64,000 nucleotides of DNA. Origin: Duganella levis (GTDB lineage Bacteria > Pseudomonadota > Gammaproteobacteria > Burkholderiales > Burkholderiaceae_D). The notes beneath the pieces are model-generated. The model saw only the letters and a program-made list of their open reading frames with translations. It was not told the DNA's origin and made no database searches. The stretch spans positions 124,001 through 188,000 of the forward strand of contig NZ_WWCT01000003.1 of assembly GCF_009857605.1 (NCBI RefSeq), in the 5' to 3' direction. Each line of letters opens with the position of its first letter. The first letter of the stretch is position 1. Both the position numbers and the translations under genes were made by a program. Positions 8,447 through 15,394 of this stretch are shown one piece after another.

Positions 8447-9684
8447 GACGTTTTCTCTCGCACCAAAGTCCACAGCAGCAGCGCCGCCACCAGGTCCAGC
8501 ACCGCCAGGCTGACGAAGAACGGCGTATAGCCAACGGTAGCCATCAAGCCGCCGATCATCAGCGAAAAAATCAGCAGCCCGAAGTTGCCGAAAGTGCCGC
8601 ACATGCCGGCCACCGTCGCCACCTCGTTGCGGCGAAACAGATCGGACGACATCGTGATCACCGTGACCGACAAGGTCTGGTGCGCAAAGCCGGCCAGGCT
8701 GAGCAAGGCAATCGCCGCATACGGACTATCGACAAAGCCGACAAACGCCACGCCCATCATCATGCACGCGCCCAGCGTGAAGGCGCCGCGCCGCGCATTG
8801 ATCAGCCGCACGCCGCGCTTTTGCAACGCCAGCACCACCATCGGCCCGAACAGGCAGCCCAGATCGGCCGCCAGGAACGGCAGCCAGGCAAACATCGCAA
8901 TCTGCGCCAGGTCGAAATGGCGCACCGTGGTCAGATACAGCGGCACCCAGAACGACAGCGTGCCCCACGCCGGATCGGCCAGGAAGCGCGGCAGCGCGAT
9001 GCCCCAGAAATTGCGCATCTTAAAAATGCTGAGAATGGACGGCCGCTTGCCGTCGCCTTCGAGATGCTGCTCCTGCCCTGCGGCGATATGCTGCGCCTCC
9101 TCTTGCGACAGGCGACGATGGCGCGCCGGCGCGTCATACAGCAACAGCCACGCCGCCACCCAGACCAGCCCCAGCGCGCCGGTGATCACAAACGCCGACT
9201 GCCAGTTGTAATGCAGGATCGCCCACACCACCAGCGGCGGCGCCAGCATCGAGCCGAACGAAGCGCCGATATTGAAAATCCCGCCGGCCATGCCGCGCTC
9301 CCTCGCCGGGAACCATTCGGATACCGCCTTCATGCCGGCCGGATTGGCCGAACCTTCCGCCAGCCCCAGCATGCCGCGCAACACCGCCAGCGTATGCCAG
9401 TTGGTAGCGAAACCATGCGCCATGCAGATCACCGACCAGGCGGCGGCAAACATGGCAAAGCCGAACTTCAGGCCGATCACGTCGAGCACGTAGCCGCACA
9501 GCGGCTGCAGCATGATCGCGCCCTGAAAGGCTGCCGTAATATAGGAATATTCCTTGGTGCTGATGCCCAGTTCCGTCAGCAACGTCGGCGCCGCCACCGC
9601 CAGCGTGCTGCGCGTCAGATAGTTAATTACCGCCCCGAGCATGATCAAACTGATCATCCACCAGCGTAGTCCCCGTATTTTCAT
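8443..9684 (-). CDS. MFS transporter, anion:cation symporter type, probable sugar/oligosaccharide importer
   Basis: 413 residues with about twelve hydrophobic spans. The opening GLRWWMISLIMLGAVINYL and the loop GLAEGSANPAGMKAVSEWF place it in the ExuT-like (anion:cation symporter) branch of the MFS. It is translationally coupled to the GH43 enzyme, so a xylo-oligosaccharide or related ligand is more likely than free hexuronate. The start codon (9682-9684) lies inside a perfect 16-bp palindrome and only about 20 bp from a TATAAA-like -10, so the transcript may have almost no leader; no Shine-Dalgarno site is visible. Confidence 0.82.
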   Translation of the reverse strand: MKIRGLRWWMISLIMLGAVINYLTRSTLAVAAPTLLTELGISTKEYSYITAAFQGAIMLQPLCGYVLDVIGLKFGFAMFAAAWSVICMAHGFATNWHTLAVLRGMLGLAEGSANPAGMKAVSEWFPARERGMAGGIFNIGASFGSMLAPPLVVWAILHYNWQSAFVITGALGLVWVAAWLLLYDAPARHRRLSQEEAQHIAAGQEQHLEGDGKRPSILSIFKMRNFWGIALPRFLADPAWGTLSFWVPLYLTTVRHFDLAQIAMFAWLPFLAADLGCLFGPMVVLALQKRGVRLINARRGAFTLGACMMMGVAFVGFVDSPYAAIALLSLAGFAHQTLSVTVITMSSDLFRRNEVATVAGMCGTFGNFGLLIFSLMIGGLMATVGYTPFFVSLAVLDLVAALLLWTLVREKTS

Positions 9685-9750
9685 GATTGCGCAATCATTT
9701 TATAATGACCGCGACGATACCACACTCGGTGCCCACATGATTGCGCAACC
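9683..9750 (-). promoter_or_regulatory. Twin palindromic operators flanking the MFS-GH43 promoter
   Basis: A perfect palindrome ATGATTGCGCAATCAT (9683-9698) overlaps the transporter start codon. A second copy, ATGATTGCGCAACC (9737-9750), lies 54 bp away centre to centre. A TATAAA-like -10 on the minus strand (about 9698-9704) lies between them. The CG-centred 14-mer TGATTGCGCAATCA fits LacI- or GntR-type operators. The regulator is not adjacent; the LacI protein at 17886 has its own different candidate sites. Confidence 0.6.
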
Positions 9751-9874
9751 TTGAACTTTTTTGCCGCTGGTATGTCAGAGATTATTGTTATGTATCAATC
9801 AACGCGCTATTCGACGAAACTGCGTAACGACACATGCTAGTCTGGTCAATATCGCCCATCCAGGAGGCAGTGCC

Positions 9875-10090
9875 ATGAAGACTGGCAAAAAAGCAGCCGG
9901 CGTGCCATCCACGCCAAGCGTTGATATAGAAAAGCCTGACCACCACCATGGCGGCGCCTTCTCCACGATCTTCGCATGTTCCATCGGCGGCAGTACTATC
10001 GGCGGCTTGTGCTTAGGCATCGCTGGGGTGTTACTGGGCGCCGTGATCGCTGGCAGCATAGGCGCATACGTGAGCTATACACATGATTGA
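9875..10090 (+). CDS. Small Gly-rich membrane protein, unknown function
   Basis: 71 residues starting at an ATG with an excellent AGGAGG seven bases upstream. After a hydrophilic start (KTGKKAAGVPSTPSVDIEK and a DHHH cluster) there is one long Gly/Ala/Ile-rich hydrophobic stretch (about 35-66) that could form a hairpin or two short spans. The strong ribosome site supports real translation. Its stop overlaps the start of the next small frame by 8 bp. No family recognised. Confidence 0.6.
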   Translation: MKTGKKAAGVPSTPSVDIEKPDHHHGGAFSTIFACSIGGSTIGGLCLGIAGVLLGAVIAGSIGAYVSYTHD

Positions 10091-10319
10091 AGCTATCTTG
10101 TCCTTGTTTGGCAAGGACTTCGGCACGACAGCAGCCACAGCATCTATCTTGGTTTTTATAGTGATCGCAGTTGGCGCCGGTATGAATCGAAGCAGACTAG
10201 ATATCAGCGGCTTGGTGGTCGCACTTTTATCTGGCACTGGCGCCATATCTGGCCTGAAATCGTTCTGCTTATCTAGCAGAGAATGTTGGATGCATGGACG
10301 AAAAGCTGCCGGATATTGA
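10083..10319 (+). CDS. Small hydrophobic protein, unknown function
   Basis: 78 residues with a first hydrophobic span (about 18-34, AATASILVFIVIAVGAG) and a weaker second one (40-55), then a short cysteine-containing tail. It overlaps the preceding small gene by 8 bp, so it could be coupled. It superficially resembles holin-like or small integral proteins but no signature was found. A further 57-codon frame at 10294 follows and is doubtful. Confidence 0.4.
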   Translation: MIEAILSLFGKDFGTTAATASILVFIVIAVGAGMNRSRLDISGLVVALLSGTGAISGLKSFCLSSRECWMHGRKAAGY

Positions 10320-10361
10320 GCCACATAAGCCGCCTAAAATCCGTCTTGACGACCTTCCGAA

Positions 10362-10991
10362 CTATATTGCGATCCAGCGCCGCCCTGCCAGCACGGCGAT
10401 GGCGATCAGCGTGATGGCGGCGGCGAGATGCATCAACAAATCCATCAGTTCTCCCGCCACGGGATGACAGAAGCCCAGGATGATTTGCGACATTGCGGCG
10501 ATACCCAGACCAGCAATCGCCAGGCTACCGGCGGGATAGAGCGAGCGTGTCAACCGCAGCGCTGCGACCACGACCACCACCATCGGTATGCCGGCAATCA
10601 TCATGAAGGTGTAGCAGTAGATCCCATCACCAAAGTGCCCGACTGGATCGCCTGAACTGGTGATTTGCAGCAGCTCGACCAGCAACCACACCACCGAAAA
10701 CGCGGCCAGCCATCGCCACTGCGGCAGCTTGTGGCCAGCGATGCTCAGCGCAAATGCGGTCTTCAGGGCAAACACGCCCAAGCCCAGCGACACCAGCATG
10801 CCCAGGCCGGCCCACAGTGCGCCGGGATCAGCCCAGTTCGCAGCGGCCGATGGCATCATCAGCGACGCCAGAAAACCGCATGGCATCGCCACCAGCATCC
10901 AGCCCAGCGCCCGCTGCCACGGCGACGCGGGTCTTTTCACCGGCGTCACGTCGCGGCTGAGGCGTTCAATCAGGGCATCATGGTTATTCAT
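10362..10991 (-). CDS. nrsF: NrsF-like integral membrane anti-sigma factor (DUF1109)
   Basis: Predicted membrane anti-sigma factor that holds the adjacent ECF sigma factor. About 209 residues: a short cytoplasmic N terminus (MNNHDALIERLSRDVTPVKR) followed by six hydrophobic spans, the DUF1109/NrsF pattern. Two Cys face likely loop positions (IYCYTF; LGFCHPVAG), consistent with the Cys-based redox or metal sensing reported for NrsF. I chose the ATG at 10991, which overlaps the sigma-factor stop by 8 bp; an ATG five codons upstream (11006) is possible. The gene is last in the peroxiredoxin-dsbD-sigma operon. Confidence 0.82.
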   Translation of the reverse strand: MNNHDALIERLSRDVTPVKRPASPWQRALGWMLVAMPCGFLASLMMPSAAANWADPGALWAGLGMLVSLGLGVFALKTAFALSIAGHKLPQWRWLAAFSVVWLLVELLQITSSGDPVGHFGDGIYCYTFMMIAGIPMVVVVVAALRLTRSLYPAGSLAIAGLGIAAMSQIILGFCHPVAGELMDLLMHLAAAITLIAIAVLAGRRWIAI

Positions 10992-11568
10992 GGTCTGTGT
11001 TTCCATTCCGGCGAAGCGTAGTGAAAGCGCGGTGCAGCAAGGACTTCACCGCCGACAGCGTCATGCTGCTGGCCGTCGCTGCTTCAGCCAGGCTCAATTC
11101 AGATAAATGCACCAGTTCGACCATGCGTCGTTGACGGTCGGGCAGACGGCTCAGCATGCCGTCGAGTTGCTGATGGGCCGCCATGCTGTCATGCGCCTCG
11201 GCGATCGAGCCATCGGGATGCGCGAACACGGCCTCCTCGTCCAGCACTTCCCAGCCCTGGCGGCGGCCGCGCGCGCGCAACGCGTCAATCGCGCGCGCGG
11301 AAGCAATCGCCGCCAGCCACGGCAAAAACGGACGGGCCGGGTCATAGGTGTGGCGCACCCGATGCACCGTCAGCAAGACGTCCTGTATCACGTCTTCCAC
11401 GAAGGCGTCATCGTGATAGATCTTGCGCCTCACCATGCCGCGAATGATGGGAACGATCGCTTTCAGCAAACGTGCATAGGCAATCTGATCGCCATCCTGA
11501 GCCCGCACCATGAGCTGCGCCCAGGCAGCTCCTGAAGCAAGGCTCTCCGCTGGCGATGAATCGATCAA
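10984..11568 (-). CDS. sigF: ECF RNA polymerase sigma factor, SigF-like
   Basis: 194 residues with region 2 (AYARLLKAIVPIIRGMVRR, DAFVEDVIQDVLLTVHRV, FLPWLAAIASARAIDALR) and region 4 (LDGMLSRLPDRQRRMVELVHL, SLAEAATASSMTLSAVKSLLHRA). Pairing with a DUF1109 gene is the classic SigF-NrsF arrangement. The frame opens with TTG at 11568; an alternative later start would remove the first helix. It lies 19 bp after the DsbD-like gene and overlaps nrsF, so all four genes probably form one transcript from 13395. Confidence 0.88.
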   Translation of the reverse strand: MIDSSPAESLASGAAWAQLMVRAQDGDQIAYARLLKAIVPIIRGMVRRKIYHDDAFVEDVIQDVLLTVHRVRHTYDPARPFLPWLAAIASARAIDALRARGRRQGWEVLDEEAVFAHPDGSIAEAHDSMAAHQQLDGMLSRLPDRQRRMVELVHLSELSLAEAATASSMTLSAVKSLLHRAFTTLRRNGNTDHE

Positions 11569-11587
11569 ATCTCGTTCCCAATGTTAT

Positions 11588-12838
11588 TTACGACCGTTTT
11601 TTTGAGGCGTGCTGCAAGGCGGATATGACGATTTCCGGACTCAGAAGTTGCGGCAGCAGCGTGGGCTCGCCGCCGTCAGCTGGATAAACAACGTACACCG
11701 GAAGTCCGCCTCGGCCAAACTGATTGATGGCCTGGTCAATATCGGGATTATATTTGGTTGAATCCGCGACCATGTAAATTGTTTCTGTCTGCGCCATGGC
11801 TTCCTTCACCGCAGAGGTGGATAACGCTGCCTTGTCATTCACCTGGCAAGTAATGCACCACGACGCAGTGAAATTGACAAAGATCGGCTTGCCGCTTTTG
11901 CGTTGTGCCTCCACCGCCTGCGGCGTCCATGCGATTGGCGCTGCCGACGACATCGGTTTGGACGGGCCAGCGCCGGCGATAGCACCAGCACTGGTCTTGG
12001 GCAAATCAGCCAGTGGCAGCGTCAGACCAACCAGCAGCACAATCGAAAAGCCCAACAACAGCCGATACGATCGTCCAGCCAGCAGACGCTGTTGCGCCAG
12101 TCCATAAATCCAGGCGGCAAACCCCAGCACGACCGATGAAGCCAGCAACGTTCCCAGCGCGGAGGAACTCGCCTGCTGATCCAGTACCCACGCCAGCCAC
12201 GCAGCGGCAGCCAGCATCGGGAAAGCCAGCACATGCTTGAGGACTGCCATCCATGCACCGGGCTTGGGCAACAGACGGGCACAGGCAGGCACAAGGGAAA
12301 TCGCCGTGAACGGTGCGGCAAAGCCAAGCGCGAGCGCCAGGAAGATCGCCATGCCCTCAACCGGCGGACGCACCAACGCCGCGCCGATCGCGCCAGCCAT
12401 AAACGGCGCCGTGCAAGGCGTAGCCACAATAATGGCCAGTGCCCCGGTCAGCGCAGCGCCTAGCGGCCCCGTTTGCGAGGCGCCAACGCCGCCGATGCGT
12501 TGCACCGACAGGCCGACTTCAAATACGCCCATCAGATTCAGCGCCGAACCGAGCATGACGAGTGCCAGAGCCGCAATCAGCACAGGCGACTGCAACTGGA
12601 AGCCCCACCCGACCGCCGCCCCGCCAGCACGCGCCATCAGCAGCGCGCCACCGAGCAGCATCATGGTGACGACCACGCCGGCCAGAAACGCCAGGCCATC
12701 AATACGCACCGCCCTCGGGTCGCCGGTATGACGGATGACGCCGAACGCTTTCAGTGAAATCACCGGGAAAACGCACGGCATGCAGTTGAGGATCAGTCCG
12801 CCCAGAAAGGCGGCCGCAAGGGTGGTGAGCATGGTCAT
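11588..12838 (-). CDS. DsbD-like thiol:disulfide interchange protein lacking the alpha domain
   Basis: Carries electrons from cytoplasmic thioredoxin to the periplasm. 416 residues: an eight-span DsbD transmembrane beta domain with the paired cysteines in NCMPCVFPV (about residue 20) and VATPCTAPFMAG (about 140), then a C-terminal thioredoxin-fold gamma domain with FTASWCITCQVN. The N-terminal periplasmic alpha domain of E. coli DsbD is absent, so another periplasmic acceptor is needed; the coupled secreted peroxiredoxin gene (ATGA overlap at 12835-12838) is an obvious candidate partner. Confidence 0.87.
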   Translation of the reverse strand: MTMLTTLAAAFLGGLILNCMPCVFPVISLKAFGVIRHTGDPRAVRIDGLAFLAGVVVTMMLLGGALLMARAGGAAVGWGFQLQSPVLIAALALVMLGSALNLMGVFEVGLSVQRIGGVGASQTGPLGAALTGALAIIVATPCTAPFMAGAIGAALVRPPVEGMAIFLALALGFAAPFTAISLVPACARLLPKPGAWMAVLKHVLAFPMLAAAAWLAWVLDQQASSSALGTLLASSVVLGFAAWIYGLAQQRLLAGRSYRLLLGFSIVLLVGLTLPLADLPKTSAGAIAGAGPSKPMSSAAPIAWTPQAVEAQRKSGKPIFVNFTASWCITCQVNDKAALSTSAVKEAMAQTETIYMVADSTKYNPDIDQAINQFGRGGLPVYVVYPADGGEPTLLPQLLSPEIVISALQHASKKRS

Positions 12839-13395
12839 TTGGCGGTCTTATGCCACGCTTCGACAGCGCTCATCGCTTTCTTGATGTGCAGTTCCGGGTT
12901 TGGATCGGTGTAGCTGAGCAAAATCTTGCCGTCCGGCGCAATCACGAACGAGGTGCGTTCGGAGAGCGCTTTGCCGTCCTTGGTGGTGAACTGGGTGTGA
13001 TACAGCGCGGCAACCTTGGCGCCCGGATCGGCGGCGACGGCAAACTTGTCGCGGCATTCCAGCTTGGAGAACTCGGCAACGCGGTCGGCATTGCCGGCCG
13101 TGACGCCAATCACGGTGGCATTCAGCTTGCGGAAATCATCCGTCGCCTCGGCGAACTCATGCGCTTCCAAGGTGCAGCCCTGGGTGAACGCGGCTGGAAA
13201 AAAATACAGGACCACTGGACCTTGGCGCAGTGCTTTGCCCAATGCGAACGTAGTCGGCTTGCCGGCCAGCGCAGCATCCAACTGGAAATCCGGGGCTTTC
13301 GCGCCTTCAGGCAGCGCCGCCAGCGCATAGGACGCCGAAAGCGCCAGGAAAGTTGAGAGCGTAGCTTGCGCCAGATAGGTCCCGAGACGTGCCAT
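12835..13395 (-). CDS. Periplasmic peroxiredoxin (AhpC/TSA-BCP type)
   Basis: Reduces peroxides using a Cys thiol. 186 residues from the ATG at 13395, which has AGGAG six bases upstream. A signal peptide (ALSASYALAA) is followed by the peroxiredoxin fold: GAKAPDFQLD, YFFPAAFTQGCTLEAHEF with the peroxidatic Cys in a TxxC context, and a second Cys in KLECRDKF. First gene of the redox operon and translationally coupled to the DsbD-like gene, which probably supplies its electrons. A candidate ECF promoter lies about 60-80 bp upstream. Confidence 0.86.
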   Translation of the reverse strand: MARLGTYLAQATLSTFLALSASYALAALPEGAKAPDFQLDAALAGKPTTFALGKALRQGPVVLYFFPAAFTQGCTLEAHEFAEATDDFRKLNATVIGVTAGNADRVAEFSKLECRDKFAVAADPGAKVAALYHTQFTTKDGKALSERTSFVIAPDGKILLSYTDPNPELHIKKAMSAVEAWHKTAK

Positions 13396-13447
13396 TGTGA
13401 ACTCCTGTTGATGGATTGTTGACCATGTGATCATGGCCATATCGGAG

Positions 13448-13476
13448 GTTCGCCAAGGACAGCGGAAAAGTTTCGG
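13448..13476 (-). promoter_or_regulatory. Candidate ECF-type promoter of the redox operon
   Basis: On the minus strand CCGAAAC (-35-like) is followed after 17 bp by GCGAAC (-10-like). This GAAAC-N17-CGAA layout is typical of ECF sigma promoters and would make the operon autoregulated. No good sigma70 hexamers overlap it. Assigned by eye. Confidence 0.45.
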
Positions 13477-13496
13477 TCACAGAAAAATAAATTTGG

Positions 13497-13910
13497 CTAT
13501 TCACACCGAATACTGGCAGCGACCAGCTGGTGTCGAACGATCTTCTCGGTAGTTACACACTTCGTTGCAGCGATCGGAAGCTGATATGCCAGCCGCGCGC
13601 CACTCGCTGACTGGTAATCACAGTAGAACCACTTGGCGCCATCCGCATCTGTGCCCGCGAAGTTGAACTGGCGTCCCGAACCAGAAGGCAAATCGGCCCC
13701 GCGAAGCTCGCCAATATCTGTGGCCAGTCCAATAAGGACGCCAGCCTCTGCGAGACCAGAACCCGCGCTATGACCGGCAGGCGCATGCCAACCCGCATTG
13801 TTTAACGTCAGGACGTGCTGCCGATCAGGATATCGATCTGGACATGTCAAGCTGAGTGAAGTGGCTGCCGCACCTTGCATGAAAAGCAAAGACAGCCCCA
13901 TTCCAAGCAT
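13497..13910 (-). CDS. Small secreted protein, STY0301-like
   Basis: 137 residues from an ATG with AGGAG five bases upstream. A signal peptide (LSLLFMQGAAA) is followed by a Cys-paired secreted domain: SLTCPDRYP, then GWHAPAG, then WFYCDYQSASGARLAYQLP and TKCVTTEK. The order Cys-Pro, Gly-Trp, Cys-x-Tyr, Leu-Pro, Cys resembles the uncharacterised STY0301 family. Function unknown. Independent of the redox operon because it lies upstream of that operon's promoter on the same strand. Confidence 0.6.
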   Translation of the reverse strand: MLGMGLSLLFMQGAAATSLSLTCPDRYPDRQHVLTLNNAGWHAPAGHSAGSGLAEAGVLIGLATDIGELRGADLPSGSGRQFNFAGTDADGAKWFYCDYQSASGARLAYQLPIAATKCVTTEKIVRHQLVAASIRCE

Positions 13911-14005
13911 CGCCACTCCTCTTGTGGAATCCAGAGGTCTTATTCTTGAGGATTAAGCAGCGTATGAGTTTGGCCTTGCGCAAAACCTGCGCGCTCGGCG
14001 ACTGA

Positions 14006-14392
14006 TTAGCGTACCGGCGGCGTCAAGGCCGCCTCCACCTGGCGGCGCGCGGGACCGCTGCACAGCGCTGCCAGTACCGCCTCCTGCGAAAGCTCCCCCG
14101 CCTTCTGCTGGGCAACCTCCGATATCGGCTTGGCTGGTTTGGCCGGCGCGGCGGCCGCTGCTGCTGGCGCAGCCTTTTCCCGCGTCTGGCAAGCGGCGAC
14201 GAATTTGGCCTTCAACTCGGCACGCGAGCCAAACATATCGTTGAAGACCAGCTTCAGGATGCGCACCTGTGTTTCGGGCGGCGCGTCGGCCACCGCCGCA
14301 ACAGCAGACGACGGATCGCCGGCGTGCGCAGGCGACAACAGTATCAAAAGAACTATTCCCGCCGCCAGTGACTGCCCTGCATATTTTTTCAC
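14006..14392 (-). CDS. Secreted Ala/Lys-rich protein of unknown function
   Basis: 128 residues. GTG start at 14392 with GGAGG upstream. Signal peptide (LAAGIVLLILLSPAHA), then a helical segment (ETQVRILKLVFNDMFGSR, AELKAKFVAACQ), an Ala/Pro-rich linker and a second short helical segment ending at APARR-like sequence. Two Cys residues could pair. No family recognised. It is divergent from udk. Confidence 0.55.
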   Translation of the reverse strand: MKKYAGQSLAAGIVLLILLSPAHAGDPSSAVAAVADAPPETQVRILKLVFNDMFGSRAELKAKFVAACQTREKAAPAAAAAAPAKPAKPISEVAQQKAGELSQEAVLAALCSGPARRQVEAALTPPVR

Positions 14393-14498
14393 ATTTCCTC
14401 CAATTTCCTTGAAGAGACATCATCTTAGCGGAGCGGTAAAAGTCCTGTCGCCGCCGGCAGTCTCTGTCGGTTCGGTCGCGATTCCGGTATCATTCGGC

Positions 14499-15140
14499 AT
14501 GAATACGATTTCCTTCCAACCGTTTATTATTGGCGTCGCAGGCGGTAGCGGCAGTGGCAAGTCCACTGTGTCCCAGAAAGTGCTCGCTGCGTTTGGCGCA
14601 GACATGGTCTCGGTCGTGATGCAAGACGATTACTACCGCGACCAAACTCATCTCAGCCCTGAAGTCCGTCCCCAGCAGAATTACGACCATCCCCAGGCCT
14701 TCGAGTGGTCGTTGCTGGTGCAACACATCCAGGCGTTGCGCAACGGCGAAACGATCGAAATGCCGGAGTACGACTTCACACTCCACAACCGCTCCGACCG
14801 CACCATCACCGTCAAGCCCGCCCCGGTCATCGTGATCGAAGGCCTGTTTGCGCTGTATGACGCGGACTTGTGCGACATGATGTCGCTGAAGATCTATGTC
14901 GACACCGCCTCCGACATCCGCTTCATCCGCCGCATGCAACGCGATATTACCGAACGCGGCCGCTCGGTCGAAAGCGTGGTCGACCAGTACCTGGAAACGG
15001 TCCGTCCGATGCACAAGCAATTCATCGAACCAACCAAGCGCAACGCCGATATCATCATTCCGCACGGCGCCAATGGCCCAGCTGTGGATATGATCACCAC
15101 CAAAGTAGCCAGCGTTATCGGGCAGTTGAAACAGTCCTGA
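14499..15140 (+). CDS. udk: Uridine kinase
   Basis: Phosphorylates uridine and cytidine to UMP/CMP in pyrimidine salvage. 213 residues: Walker A GVAGGSGSGKSTVSQKV, QDDYYRD, NYDHPQAFEW, MPEYDFTLHNR, VIVIEGLFAL (Walker B) and FIRRMQRDITERGRS. The ATG at 14499 matches the family start; the frame extends upstream only across the divergent gene. A strong terminator hairpin follows at 15160. Confidence 0.95.
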   Translation: MNTISFQPFIIGVAGGSGSGKSTVSQKVLAAFGADMVSVVMQDDYYRDQTHLSPEVRPQQNYDHPQAFEWSLLVQHIQALRNGETIEMPEYDFTLHNRSDRTITVKPAPVIVIEGLFALYDADLCDMMSLKIYVDTASDIRFIRRMQRDITERGRSVESVVDQYLETVRPMHKQFIEPTKRNADIIIPHGANGPAVDMITTKVASVIGQLKQS

Positions 15141-15159
15141 TTTCGCTCATGCCAAAACG

Positions 15160-15189
15160 CAAAGAGCCGCCGCCGAGCGGCTCTTTGCA
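15160..15189 (+). terminator. Rho-independent terminator of udk
   Basis: Perfect 12-bp stem GCAAAGAGCCGC / GCGGCTCTTTGC with a six-base loop, starting 20 bp after the udk stop. The following T run is short (ATTTTGG). Confidence 0.75.
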
Positions 15190-15211
15190 TTTTGGCGAGC
15201 ACAAAAAACTG

Positions 15212-15239
15212 TTGACATCGTCCCTCGTTGGTTTATGCT
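15212..15239 (+). promoter_or_regulatory. Sigma70 promoter of the TonB-receptor operon
   Basis: Consensus -35 TTGACA (15212-15217), 16-bp spacer, TATGCT (15234-15239). The first operator-like palindrome begins at the last base of the -10, so binding there would block initiation. Confidence 0.6.
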
Positions 15240-15258
15240 TACTGCATCGTTACAGTAA
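15239..15258 (+). promoter_or_regulatory. LacI-type operator O1 before TonB receptor
   Basis: TTACTG-CATCGTTA-CAGTAA: an imperfect CG-centred palindrome abutting the -10 hexamer. It shares outer arms with the perfect palindrome at 15328. A further right half-site GATACAGTAAA lies at 15262. Likely bound by the LacI protein encoded two genes downstream of the promoter. Confidence 0.6.
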
Positions 15259-15327
15259 ATCGATACAGTAAACCGATTCAGCCATACCCGGATTTTCGCC
15301 GTACGTTTCACCGCTATATTTTTTTCC

Positions 15328-15355
15328 CGATTTACTGTATCGATACAGTAAATCG
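15328..15355 (+). promoter_or_regulatory. LacI-type operator O2, perfect 28-bp palindrome
   Basis: Half-site CGATTTACTGTATC followed by its exact reverse complement. Centre-to-centre distance to O1 is 93 bp, compatible with looping. It lies in the leader about 40 bp before the receptor start codon. Confidence 0.7.
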
Positions 15356-15394
15356 TTGCAGTTCCAAGATGATAAATATAAGATAACGGAGACT

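Noticed and set aside
8443..9684. MFS gene considered as the hexuronate transporter of the uronate pathway
   Set aside because: It is translationally coupled to a GH43 xylosidase; the uronate operon has its own ExuT-type transporter at 22719.
10294..10467. 57-codon plus-strand frame after the small membrane proteins
   Set aside because: First 30 residues look plausible but the rest runs antisense through nrsF; evidence too thin to list as a gene.
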